DNA of 64,000 nt from Prunella strophiata (lineage: Eukaryota > Chordata > Aves > Passeriformes > Prunellidae), in contig JAZBQD010000030.1 of the NCBI GenBank assembly GCA_036583965.1, positions 58,591,551-58,655,550 of the forward strand, given 5' to 3'. A program made the position numbers and the translations under genes. Below, one piece after another: positions 13,000 to 24,405 of the stretch (its first letter is position 1; the number at the start of each line of letters is the position of its first letter). The notes beneath the pieces are model-generated. The model saw only the letters and a list, made by a program, of their open reading frames with translations. It had not been told where the DNA came from and made no database searches.

Positions 13000-14360
13000 G
13001 TTTTATTGGGGTAACCCTGTAGAATTCTGATTAAAGAGAGGCTGGTGAAATCATGGACTCCTTAGCTTTCTTCTTCCTTACAACAGAGTCCAGAAGTAAC
13101 TGGTGGTATTTATTCACATGGTGTGCGAAGCAATCTGGAGAGACAGAGATTCCTCTGTCATCTTTGATAGGTTATGTTCTCCAAATTGAATATCAAACAG
13201 CCTGTTGGCATCATCAATCATGAAAAAGGTATCTTTTCTCCTCTATTTGGAGACCTTAATTTCTTTGGAATAAGAAAAAAGAAGTCCTCCTAGTATCCTT
13301 CCCTACAAATTCTGTCTTTAAGCTCATAAGTCTATACAGACTAAGCAGAGGGGATTTTGCTACTTCAGGAAAAAGGTGAATTCTTTGGCCTTGAAACATT
13401 ACTTGGTTTTTTGCTTTTTTCTTTCCTTTTTCTTGTTTGTCTGCAGAAATAATAGTATCACTTTGTGAAGACACTACAAAAGAAATAATTTCAGGAGTCA
13501 TCTTGTCATCTACAAGAAGGATTCACAGATGTTTTAGCTGCAGGTCAGAGTGTCTTTTTTGAAACCACTAATCTACTAAACACAAAAGTACCTTTCTCTA
13601 TAAGCATCTCTTCAACATCAGCAGCAGGTAATCTGAAAACTTTTCTGCTTTTAAAATAATTTCCCAGATACTCAGTTTTAAAGGAAAGTGACATACATGG
13701 TAACAATTACTTTTACATTAGTGCAATTTTCCTTGAAGGCATCAGACATTAAAAGTGACCCATAGTATTTAGTACCATTGTTTCTTAAAATATTCCCATC
13801 AGCAACCTAGAGATCCTCAAATCCTGACTTTATATTTTTATATTTGTTTTTTTTGGGTTTTTTTGTTTTTTTTTTTAAGGAACAGATGCAGTTCTATTTA
13901 AATTTATTGATTTAAGCAAACTCTCATGTTTTATGTTTTTCAACATGACCATTTATATGTGCTTTCAGGGAAAAATGTCAAAATTAAGCTGCTTTTTCAT
14001 ATGTAGAAGAGATCTTAAATTGGTCAGAAAGGGGGATACTTTATTTAGTAATTAAGTCATCTCCTGTCAGTTCTAATTAACCCTGATCTATAGGTAAGGT
14101 TTGTTGTGAAATCAAGGGTTTCCTGGACAAGCCAGTCTTTCTATTAGGTAAGAACTGATACATGCCTCCCAAATATGGATGACCACTCTCTCTGCTTTGA
14201 CAAGGGTGGGGTTTATTTTATCTTCCTCTTACTGTTCATGTGAAGCTTCTGGTACAAATCCAGAAGCTTTACTAGGTTTTGCTTTCTGATGCTGCATGCA
14301 ATCTGTACTGCAGTTTCACCACAGTGGCCTGGTATCATGAAATTTGTGAGCCACAGCTTT
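13000..14360 (-). pseudogene. candidate eroded or split gene with an ankyrin-repeat segment
   Basis: I do not recognise the gene. On the minus strand, 14233-14356 is open and could be an exon: it is preceded by TTTTAAAG and followed by A|GTAAGA. Residues encoded at 14261-14320 follow the ankyrin consensus: GETAVQIAC, then NLVKLLD at the correct spacing, with the usual helix-turn Gly replaced by Arg. Further open segments on the same strand lie at 13681-13806 (after CTCTAG), 13548-13652, 13403-13509 (after CTTCTTGTAG, followed by A|GTAATG; basic, Lys-rich end) and 13117-13242. The last one continues, after a one-base frame change near 13120-13130, to a stop at 13031-13033. An AATAAA lies at 13002-13007, a sensible distance past that stop. 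Stops and frame changes between segments mean either short introns or decay. The phase between the 14233-14356 and 13806 segments does not fit simple splicing, which favours decay. Only the ankyrin match is strong; linking the other segments to it is inference. Confidence 0.35.
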
Positions 14361-17300
14361 AAAAGACAAAGCATACATACTTGCTTTGCAAACATATCTC
14401 TATCTCCAAATTTGAAAAGTGAGAAAGACAGGAATCCTTAGCTTTCCCCTAGGGAACAAGTGTACAGCCCCCTGCTCCAGCAATACTAATCATGACAGAG
14501 AACTTGACAGAGTCATCCTAGTTTTTATCAGGCCCCAGCTTTATTGTTTCAATTCCTCCCAGTGCAAATAGCCAGAAAAGGATTATTTACACTCACACTC
14601 CTCACAAAATAGCAGGTTTGCTCACTGGGGTAAGAATCCACAAATGTATTTCAGGTGCCTTGTACTCTTTGCGTTACACATCACTGTCATTAGATCAAAT
14701 AGAAACAAGGACAACTTATAAAAACAAGATGAAGATTTATGGCATATGGATAAAAAGACAGATTTTTTCATTTTTACCATGGTATCAAAGTACACTTTTT
14801 TGCAGTTCTCAGAATGTTTAATACACAAGTAAAAGAAAAGTCTGTCAGGATCTCTCCCAAATTTTTCTGTTTCGAGCAGGAGAGGAGTTATATGATCTCC
14901 TCATACAGGAGTTTTCAGACTCTTTCACTTGTTCCCTGTGCTTTAAGACAGCTTTCATCCCAGTCAATCTAGGACTCAAGCCAGGTCATAGGAATTACCT
15001 GTGTAGAAAAAATAACCCTACAAAATGATCAAGCTGGGAAAGACTGAAGCAGGGGATGGGAAAAATTTCTACAAGCTTTACTACTGAAGAACATGAACTT
15101 GCAGCTTAAAAACCCCCAAAACTTCTTCCAATCAAATCCACAAAGTAAAAAACAGGTGTATAATTGTATATCTGCAAGACCAACTGGAAGAGCACTAGAC
15201 TGAAGCAATTCTTTTGTTGCTTACTGTCGCTGGGAATATGGCCAGATAGAGAACTTGTACTGATATTAAAACAAATTCTAGTTCTTCAAGTGAGATGGAA
15301 AAAATCCTTCCTTAGAAAATACAGATGCGATATGAAAACACAAAAAGTACTGATGCAATTTCCAGTTTTCCTAAGGGTTCCTATGATACAGGCTCTATTT
15401 ATCATGTATATCTCTCAGCTAGAGCTGGCAGCATTTGGTCATTTTACCTGTGAGACTTTTACCTCACTGTTGAAACAGAAAATCAAATTAAGAGACTGCC
15501 TTTCATCAACTTTGACTCCTTTATTATGCAGTTTCCACTGATTTGAGGATTTTGTTTTATGCAGAGAATGAAAGTAAAACTGCAATATCTTGGTTTAAGC
15601 CTAAGTAAATGTGCTCTTTTATTCTATTTCCTTTACAGTTGTTTTATCTAATTTTTTGTTCCTTTTCCTTAGAACTGATATTTTTGTGTAATTCTTGAAA
15701 GACTCCTACAACTCTTAGGCAGATAATTTAAAAATGCAATAAATTTTTCCAAAACTCTTACTTTTTTTTCCATGTTATGTACTTCACAGACATCTTACTG
15801 GGGGTCAACCCCTTTCTGCTTTGGTACACAAATAATTGCATTATCACTTTGTTATCAGGCAAAGGAGCAGCTAACAGTTTAAAGTTCAGGGTCAAGTGAA
15901 ATCTATCTGTGGCTTTATGGGTAATTAGGCTAGGTTACAAAAGTCAAGTGAATATTCATTAGTTACAGGAGGAATACTCAGCATGTAGTAGTAATTTGCA
16001 TTTCCCCATGCTTCCAAACCTAATTCATGACTAGTATTGACATAGCAATCACATTTCAGGCATTATTTCCTTCCAGACAAAGGAATAATTGATTTGAAAA
16101 ATCCTTAAAGTATACTATCAAAACTTTCCAATTTTTGTTTAGAAATCTTATAAAATTAATGCTACTTTCTGCCTCTGTTATTGCTGACCTTTCTCTACAG
16201 TTTTTAAAGTGGACTTACATGAAATAGGGGAATTTATAATAATTGACATAATTTTATTAAACAACTTCATTCCATTTGGTACAGAGCCTGATTGACGTAT
16301 TAATGTCAGCAGCATTTATATCTCAGCAGTGAGTTATAAGAATTTTAAAAGCCTGAAAAAGATTGCCCAGGACATTACATAATATATAACTGGAGCTTAG
16401 ATACATATGTTCTATCAAAAAATTCATTACATTTTCTTAGCATCAGACATTCCTCATCACTTTCACCCATTATTTTCCTTACCAAATGCTTACCCAGATT
16501 TCATTAGTACAGCACCTGAGTTATATAGCAAAATTTCACTCCTATACATACTTTTATTTATTGAAAGAATTAACCAAAGAGCAACCAAACAGTATACAGA
16601 TGGCTACATAAGACTAATTTGTGATGATTGCATATATGACAGAATCTTCCCTTCTCAGGAGCAAAAAGTAGATTCATCAGCATCTGTAGTAGTTGCTGAG
16701 TTTTGCATTGAGTTCCAGTCATTTCTATGAGCTCTCTAACTCTTCACATGTCCCAAACCAATGCAGTTAATAAAGAGTTTTTCGTGCTGAATAGACAGGT
16801 AGAGGCTCTTTCTGTTCTTCTCACCAATCCATAAAATAGAACAAAAAAGTCAATAAAGCCAGACATCTCTCCATTGCTTTGGGGAAGAACAAAATAGAGC
16901 AGGTACTTTTGCTTTTTATTTTTAATAATGGAAATTTCCTATTTAGATAGCATAACACTAAGTAGATAGCAAACTATTTCTAAATTCAAATGAACAGAGA
17001 GTCACTATACACATGTAGTTTGAAAATTTTAAGTCACTGAAATCAATGATGGGCCAGTCACTGAATTTCATGAGACCATAATTTTGTCAATTACATTTTG
17101 CCATCAGTTTAACGGCAAAGGATTAATGAAAATCCATTAAATATGCAGGTCAAATTTCTTCAGAGATTTGATTATTATCTTTTTTTGTAAGTTATCACAT
17201 CTCACTTTAAGACACAGGTGCATAACTGCATATATTTTATACCAGGATCCTTATATTTATCTTTTCAGAATTATATTGCCAAGAGCATTAATTCCAGCAC

Positions 17301-18324
17301 AAATATTTCTGACAAAAGCTGTAGGGTTTTTTTTAATTTGCATGAAGATAATGGCCAGAAGTGTTAATTCAGCCATTTTGTTTGCATCTCCAAAAAGATA
17401 CATATGTCAGAAGTTATTTGACATAGAAAGACAAAACAGGATTGAGAAGGAAAATTATTTTTTTTAATTTTGCCCATATATTCCATTAGCTGAGCACCTT
17501 TCATGAGCAATAGTGAGTGAAGGAGAGGGAAGGGCATCTTGGAATACAAAAAAATGAGGTTCTTTCACTAAGGAGAATAGGTATTTGCAAAATACGTGGT
17601 TCACACACTCTGGAGGAAGATGCTAACTATATGTCCCACTGGAATGTGGAATTTAATTAATATCAGAAAATTCCTATGGTTTTGGCAACATACCTAGTTA
17701 TGGGCTGATTGTGTGCCCATTTGGCCTGTATCTAGACTAAAAAGTTAAAATAAAGCACCTTGGCAATAGATTTAACAAATTTCAGCAATTTGGCATCCAC
17801 CAGCTGCTTGCAAAATACTCAAGGAAGCCATAATATCTATTGTATTTTTTTTTTTTCCATCAATGGGAAAGAACCCAGATCCTTTGCAAAACTGACTGAA
17901 TGTAAATTTTCTCATGTAGAGGTAGTCAGGAAATTAAGTTACCTTACAGGTTGTTTCCTTGGTTTCTTTATCAATTTAAAGATTTTTCATTGTCTCATAA
18001 GACAATTTATCACTCCAATGTTTTCATTGTACTATGCTTCAAGCTACTGAAAAACAGGTAATGCACTGCAGAACTTGCTGGCCAGATGTACAGCTCAATT
18101 AGCAAATTTTGCATACTGAAACATGCATATCAGTTCATGTAAACGCCCATCACTATAGGATCTAAATACCCCAAAAGTAATTATTTATTCTCTGAAGTTA
18201 TTGACCCAATCTATAGAAGCAATACTGTCACTGTTATACTGACATACAGTACACAGAGAGAAATTTCACAGAAAACCCACTCTGTGCTGAACAGAACAGA
18301 AAGAACAGAAGACATTTTGATTAA

Positions 18325-18342
18325 TTTTTTTTTTTTTTTTTT
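18325..18342. repeat. poly(T) homopolymer, 18 bases
   Basis: There is an uninterrupted run of 18 T with no visible retrocopy attached. Confidence 0.85.
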
Positions 18343-20012
18343 GCCCTCAACTTTATTTTCTTTCTGTTCCCCAAACACAGCCTGGAACAGGATGACAAGA
18401 GTAGACATTTTTTGGTATCTGAACCAAGCTTCTCAAGAGTCCTTATTAAGAGGATGACTTCTCCTAAACCATCCACTTTCCATGCAGGAGCCCAACAAAC
18501 CAGTGTAGAAGCCCTGTAGGAGAGGAAGCTACTCAGCAGCTCCTCAGGCTTCCTACTGGGGTTAATAACTCAAGACAGCATGTGCAGCTGTTGTGAGAAA
18601 ACAACACAGCTTGGATAGATAGTGAGGCATGAGAAATCTGGTATTGCCAAAGAAAGTGAAAGGCCTAGAGTGTGCTATTCCCCTTATGGCCAAATAGAAT
18701 ATTTTAAGTGGAGAAAATAGAGATTCAGAACTAATTTAAAATTATTTATTAAAAGCAATATTTGTCCTTTCACAAACTTTTATATCATATCTGATTTTGA
18801 AAATATTTTTCCACAAATCCTATTTTAATTTTACACTGGTGAAATACAGAGGAAATTCTTTTGGTTCACATCAATGTAACTGATATCAGCATCAGACCCA
18901 CTGTCTCCATTGTAAGCAAGTCATGAATGGCCATTCTTCATGGTCATATAAAATGATACAGAGGCCTCTTGGCACAATCATTACTTTTTCCATTTTCTGT
19001 AGACAAACAAACCCATAAAACAGAACTGACAGCTGTTATAACCCAAGAAAATGAAAGAGAAAAACCCACCATACAGAAGAACTAAAGAAATTCTAAATAA
19101 AGTAAGACTGTGACAACCTTCTGGAATACACCTACTTGTATTTCAGGATTTGGAAAGCATGAAAGGTACATAAAAAGTTACTACCTTTGCTGTCCTTGCT
19201 AGATCAGGGTGCTGCAAGGAGCAGCAGAAAGATCCCAAAACACTTGTTTGGGATGTGCAATACAAGTTTCTTTCTATTTGCAATGCAACAGGTCTGTATA
19301 AGTCTGTTCATTTTAATGTGAGTTACATTTTAGGTTGTTTTTTTTTTTTTTTTTAATAAGTCTGATTTTGATTTTTGAAGTAGCATTGTATGTGTTTTAG
19401 TTACATTCAACATCCAAAATAAAAATGTATACTTTTCCACATACTGTATTGAGAACATATTGTGGTATAAATGAACAATTGATAGTTAATTAAAATTAAT
19501 AATTTCAAGAGACTAAAGTTCTCAGACACTGAAAGCTTCATTCTTTGTTGAAACTATGATCTGAAATACTGCCTTAGTCACATCAGATGGTAGTTGGAAA
19601 CTTCTGAAGTACCAGCTCTCAGGCTGGAGCCACCCTCAACCTAGTGGGAAAAAAAAAAAGGCATTTCTTTGAAAATATTCCTTTTCACATATATATGCAC
19701 AGGCTGGAGATTTATGAGATTCTCTGATTTCAGAGTGGTTTCAAATGTAGCAATTTCAAGGATAGATACCACAGCTCAGGCTGCAGTTGAAAGTGTTGGT
19801 TTCAACATTGCTGGAGGTTTTAGGAATACAGAAATTAATAATGGATTGTGCTGAATAAAACACAAACGGCACATAAAAATCCTCACACTGACAAAGAGTT
19901 TTTCCTACTTTTTCCCTGTCCTGGGGCACATGGAGCCAAGGCAAACAAATCTAATGCATATTACCACCAATGAACTAATGCTTCATAACAGCATCAAACC
20001 TCATCAGTAAAG

Positions 20013-20113
20013 CTGAAAGCTGGCTTTCAGTAGTTTAAACTGGGTTTTGTTCCAAGCTCTTCAGTTTTATAATTTTCTGACTTTGGACTTCCTCAAAGTC
20101 CAACACTGAATCT
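20013..20113. repeat. pair of short perfect inverted repeats
   Basis: CTGAAAGC and GCTTTCAG face each other across two bases at 20013-20030. TTGGACTT and AAGTCCAA face each other across five bases at 20093-20113. Each could form an 8-bp stem. Stems of this size occur by chance in tens of kilobases, so no function is claimed. Confidence 0.5.
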
Positions 20114-20359
20114 GACATTTTTAAAGGGAAATGTGCACATACATAAACACATCCTTTTCTATTTGCTTCTCTTTGTGGGCATCTGTCTTTACCAGTCGTT
20201 CTGTCTACTTAGCTGTTTATTTCAGTAGTGACAGTAACTGGAAACCAATGTCATAGAACTATAACTGCAAATACAGAATTAACCAAGCAAGCTCTCTTGG
20301 TCCTTGTACAACTGCTCATTGAAGCATTAAGCAGACATAACGCCTTTCCAAATAAAACG

Positions 20360-21010
20360 CACACAGAGCTATGGTAAGGTTCAATTAATGGTTTTTAAGT
20401 GGCTTAGGATACTGAATAAAATGAAGATAAGCACAGGAGAAATTGTGCATACGTGTTTATATATGTTTAAAATCAGTCGCTGTAGCTTTTAGGCTTTATA
20501 TATCGTCTGGATGCCTTGCACTGGTTGAGTAACACAAAGGAGCCATAAAACTGACTTAACCAGCCAGTTAAAATACATTAATGGGTACTTTGTATCCTCT
20601 TAGTTGATGCCTTGGGTCATCAGATTAATTCAAAGCAGTTGGAGAAAAGGAGGGAAGGCGACCTTTGAAGTAGGTGAGATCCCTTAGAGCTTGATCCCTA
20701 GCCAGTTGACATCAGTAGTAAGATTCCCATTTGTCTTAAACTGCTGATCATAATTAGTCTAATTTAATGGATTGCATCAGCCATTTCCCCTGCACTTTAG
20801 TGTTGACCTGAAAAAGCGTTTGTTAGCCCTTTTTTCTAAATAACAACCAGGGACTTCAGTCTGGCTTAAAACACTCAGGATTAGCTACAGTGATTATTTA
20901 AGGTGAATAAAAAACTACGGTTGTGCTGTAGATAGCATTTCTGCAATGAAAATCTGAGCCATATTTTTGGTTGTTTTCAATGCCTGAATAATTCTCTATT
21001 GCTGATGATA
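20360..21010. promoter_or_regulatory. candidate conserved noncoding element
   Basis: This stretch has no recognisable repeat and no homopolymer run longer than about six. It carries several motifs typical of developmental enhancers: a homeodomain TAATTAG core at 20751-20757, further ATTA/TAAT cores nearby, and a TGACCT half-site near 20806. Texture of this kind often marks conserved noncoding DNA in vertebrates, but conservation itself cannot be seen from one sequence. The target gene is unknown because no gene is identified in the window. Confidence 0.3.
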
Positions 21011-21629
21011 CACCTTGAATGATTTGGGTGTTGTGGTAGTTTCCATGATGAATGCTTAATCTCTTCACTCTAGTTTACGCTCTTTCTTATTCTCTCTCTG
21101 TCTCATGGCTGTAAAAACGTCCTTTGAAGAGGCCAACCAAAAACTTAGTGAAGCTGACACTGCTCCTCTCTCCTTTTCCTCTTACCAATCACTAGAATCG
21201 AGAAAGCTTTTTCAGAATAGCATAAATATTGTAAGAGATAAGAAAGCAGAAATTATGAGATGCTTCTGGTCAAGTTTCCATAAACTTCAAAAATCCCACT
21301 GGTGGTTTCTGCTGGGGATTTCTATTGATAGTACCCAGGCTCTAAAGTCTCATGTCTAACACGTTTCTCTCACACACATCACCTCAGCCTTTTCACTTTC
21401 TCCCTGCTGTTTTGATATCACATGTGTCTGCACTGAAATTGAAGCTGCCAAGGATGGTTTTCCAAAGCATTTTTTAACATGGTTATATCAGTTATTATCT
21501 TTAAAATTTCATTAAAAAGCTAAACCCATCATTTGTAATATTACTAATTTGAAGAGGGTTTTATATATAAAATTAAAGATACAAGACATTGCAAATGTAG
21601 GTAAATACTACAGAACAGCCAGATTACTG

Positions 21630-21832
21630 ACTGGCAGTGTTAGCTTTTAAAAACAGTGGGGTTTTGGTTTCATTCTGGACATTTGCTCATCTGTCAATCA
21701 AAAGTCTTGTTATACATGAATCTGATGTCAGATCAATATCTGACAAGACTTTTGACTGTCAGGACAAATTGTTAGACATGGATGTAATGCCACATCCATG
21801 TATAACAAGGCCCATGTAGAACAGCTGCCAGT
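21630..21832. mobile_element. foldback / MITE-like element with nested inverted repeats
   Basis: Four pairs of inverted repeats are packed into about 200 bp. The outer ends are ACTGGCAG at 21630-21637 and CTGCCAGT at 21825-21832, with partly matching flanking bases (TGTT/AACA). Inside are CTTGTTATACATG at 21706-21718 against CATGTATAACAAG at 21797-21809, an 18-of-20 stem at 21691-21710 against 21743-21762, and ACATGGATGT at 21776-21785 against ACATCCATGT at 21792-21801. It has no coding capacity. The layout suits a short non-autonomous DNA transposon or foldback element. I could not find a convincing target-site duplication, so the exact ends and superfamily are open. The inner stem alone resembles a pre-miRNA hairpin in size. 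Confidence 0.5.
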
Positions 21833-21839
21833 GATAGAA

Positions 21840-24090
21840 TCCTGTCATTCACACATTATCAAAACAGTTAGAGCAGCTCCCTGAGAGCTCATGTGTTAAG
21901 TAACTACATCAGAGCCTGAATTTCATCTGTAAAACATGAGAAAAACTCAATAGAATTACAGGTTCAATTAAAGAAGACAAGAATCCATAACTGTTTGTGC
22001 TTTTTGATTCACAATGATAGAAATGTTGTGGGGATTTCTTCTCCCCTATGGTCTTTTCAGTATAGTAATGCTCATATTTTACCTTCCTCCTATCAAAGAC
22101 ATGAAAATGTGTGGGATTCATGTTAGTGTGCTCAACCAATGAAACATTCTACAAATTACACTGACAGCTGATAGAATAGGAGGGGTAGTAGCAAGAACTG
22201 AAAGAAGGAGAATAGGAATGAATGTACATTACACCCAATTCCAAAGATCACCAAGAAAGCATATACAAAACATGTTTAAAGTTCATCAGCTGTACAAAAG
22301 CATTTTTATGCCATATTTATTTGGGATACTAGTTTATTTTCTAGATTTGCCCAAATGGCACCAAATTGGTGGACTGATTTCTACAAAGATAGCAGAATTC
22401 TGAGATGTTATCTGGTAGTAATGTCCACAGCATATTAGGGTGGCTACAAAAGAGTTCAGGATCTTCATAGTCTGAACAGAACTGCAAGGGTTTTAACTGA
22501 AAAGCAAGAGGAAATACTGGAGGAAACACAACATTTTAGAAAGATATTCACAGTGAAAAGAGATGCTAAGCTACACAGAGGCAGACACACCTAAATCTGT
22601 AGGACAAAAGTAGTGAAGGAGTCTGATAGAATTATTAATTTGCCTAAATATAGGTTATGTCATATTATCTGAGTTCCTCTAATGTACCTGAGGTCTAAAT
22701 GTGGAGCTGAGAGCCACAATGCATAAGAATCCCATACCTTTCTGATGTACTATCTGGAGATTAGGATGAGTACCCTATATATCTAGGATGGCTCTAGATT
22801 ATTCTAGCGAGTCAGGTGAATCACACCCTGGCTCTGCTTTCATTTCTCTACCTGAGACATGTCTACTCTACCTATTACCATGGCAACTTACCAAGGACTA
22901 TTCCTTTCTCTGAGCACAGACCATAAAGAGCTAACATTAAAATACAGACTAAGTCTAAGCTGCTGACATCGACATCATCCTATTAATATTCAAAACCTAC
23001 AGTGACACTGTATTCAAGATAGATGCCTTCCTACTATGTGTGCATCCCACATATACACAACCATTTTCTATCTCTTTCTTTTAAAAAACAAAAAGGTAGG
23101 GAGTTAACCTGGTAAACACAGCTTCACTTGAGAGACCTGAATTTCTTTGCAGGATTACTTTACAGTAGTAGCATGCTCTCAACTTCTCTTTACCCATATT
23201 TCTGAATACTATACAGTTAACACATTCATTTTATTATTCTACTAAATTGTGGATGATACATTGACAAACCTGTTTTCAGTTACCATACCTTGTACTTCTT
23301 CTGTTTGCTGACAGTATATTCTATTTTAGTAGTTGGTTATGAATTGCCTTAAGTCATCTGAACTGCATGATCCAAAGATGTTCATATTTCTTTCCTTCCC
23401 TGATGGCAAAGAACTACTTTCCTTTCAAAGTCTTTTTTAAAAAATTATAATTAGTCTAGAGTCTTGCCTCGGTACTCATTCATCATCCTCTCCTATTAGT
23501 CTTATCACTCTGTAGGGCTTGAGAGAATTGGCTAGTAAAATCACCAGTAACTCAAGTTTGAAATAAGGCTATCAAAACAGATAGGCTTACATGCCAACAC
23601 CTTGGACAAAGTGTAATTGTAAAGAACGGGGCAAAATAATAATGAGAGGGAAAGCTTCCACTTTCCACTCCTGCTGTGCTTCTGCCACTTTTCCATACTT
23701 CTACATGCAATTTTCTGTACCCCAACAAGTAGAAGGCAAAACCAATGATAAGAAATTTCATTTAATCATTTAATTAATGCTATGTCTCTTGGTTATATAC
23801 TAAATATTCATATTACAATATTTTTAAGTAAACATGGTTGTCCAGCTTTAGGAATTGTATTCTCCAGTTTAGTGCTTCTGCTGAAACCACATTTCCACTC
23901 CCTCACTCCCCCTCCCCTCTCCCCACTTATGGGTGGCAGGAGAATTGTAGGCACAAAAGGCAGAGATCACAGGTGGACATAAGAAAAATTAACTGGAGAG
24001 AAGAAAATAACAGTAACAGCAATGATATTAAAAACAGAATTGTACAAAAAAGAGTGATTCACATCATGCAAAAATTCTCACTGAAGGGCC
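21840..24090. other. noncoding stretch, no gene recognised
   Basis: This is AT-rich DNA with no repeat family that I recognise. The minus-strand open frames at 21909-22139 and 22341-22529 show no domain and no convincing splice context. Confidence 0.5.
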
Positions 24091-24094
24091 CATG

Positions 24095-24340
24095 ACCCGA
24101 CTGTGGCCACGCTATGCCCAACCACTTCCTCTGGCTCAGGACCAGTGCCATGCTCACTCAACCAGAAGGAACTTCCCTCTTCCCTGAAAGAGTCCCTTTT
24201 CCCCATCCCCAGCAAGACATGTGAGGGTATAGAATAACCTCTGGGCTGCAGCCTTGCCCCATTCCAACTACTGCAAAAATCAACCCTTTCCTGGCCAGAG
24301 CATTTGTGTTTACAGTCCTGAACTGTGATATGTGAAACTG
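24095..24340 (-). mobile_element. possible solo LTR fragment of an avian endogenous retrovirus
   Basis: This is a local block clearly less AT-rich than its flanks. Its reverse complement includes 'ctggccaggaaagggttga' (from about 24284-24302), which resembles the opening of avian ERVL-type LTRs, where a CTGG...GGGT-TTAATTTT pattern is common. No internal retroviral sequence adjoins it and neither terminus is defined. It could equally be an unrelated old repeat. Confidence 0.3.
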
Positions 24341-24383
24341 ATGGCTTTTAAGAGCCTCCTCTGCAAATAAATTGTTACTGTCC

Positions 24384-24405
24384 TTTTTTTTTTTTTTTTT
24401 TTTTT
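24384..24405. repeat. poly(T) homopolymer, 22 bases
   Basis: An uninterrupted run of 22 T lies just after an AATAAA at about 24366-24371. The orientation is wrong for a plus-strand retrocopy tail. Confidence 0.9.

Larger units (their letters stand above)
14361..20355. other. noncoding stretch, no gene recognised
   Basis: I see no gene. A 46-codon open segment on the minus strand (14848-14985) lies just upstream of the ankyrin-like remnant and might belong to it, but its length is not significant. T runs occur at 18325-18342 and near 19338-19356. Two perfect 8-bp hairpins lie at 20013-20030 and 20093-20113. Open frames such as 16407-16730 plus are rich in residues encoded by AT-rich codons and show no domain. 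Confidence 0.5.

Noticed and set aside
16407..16730. 107-codon plus-strand open frame
   Set aside because: No domain, no codon or splice signal beyond chance expectation.
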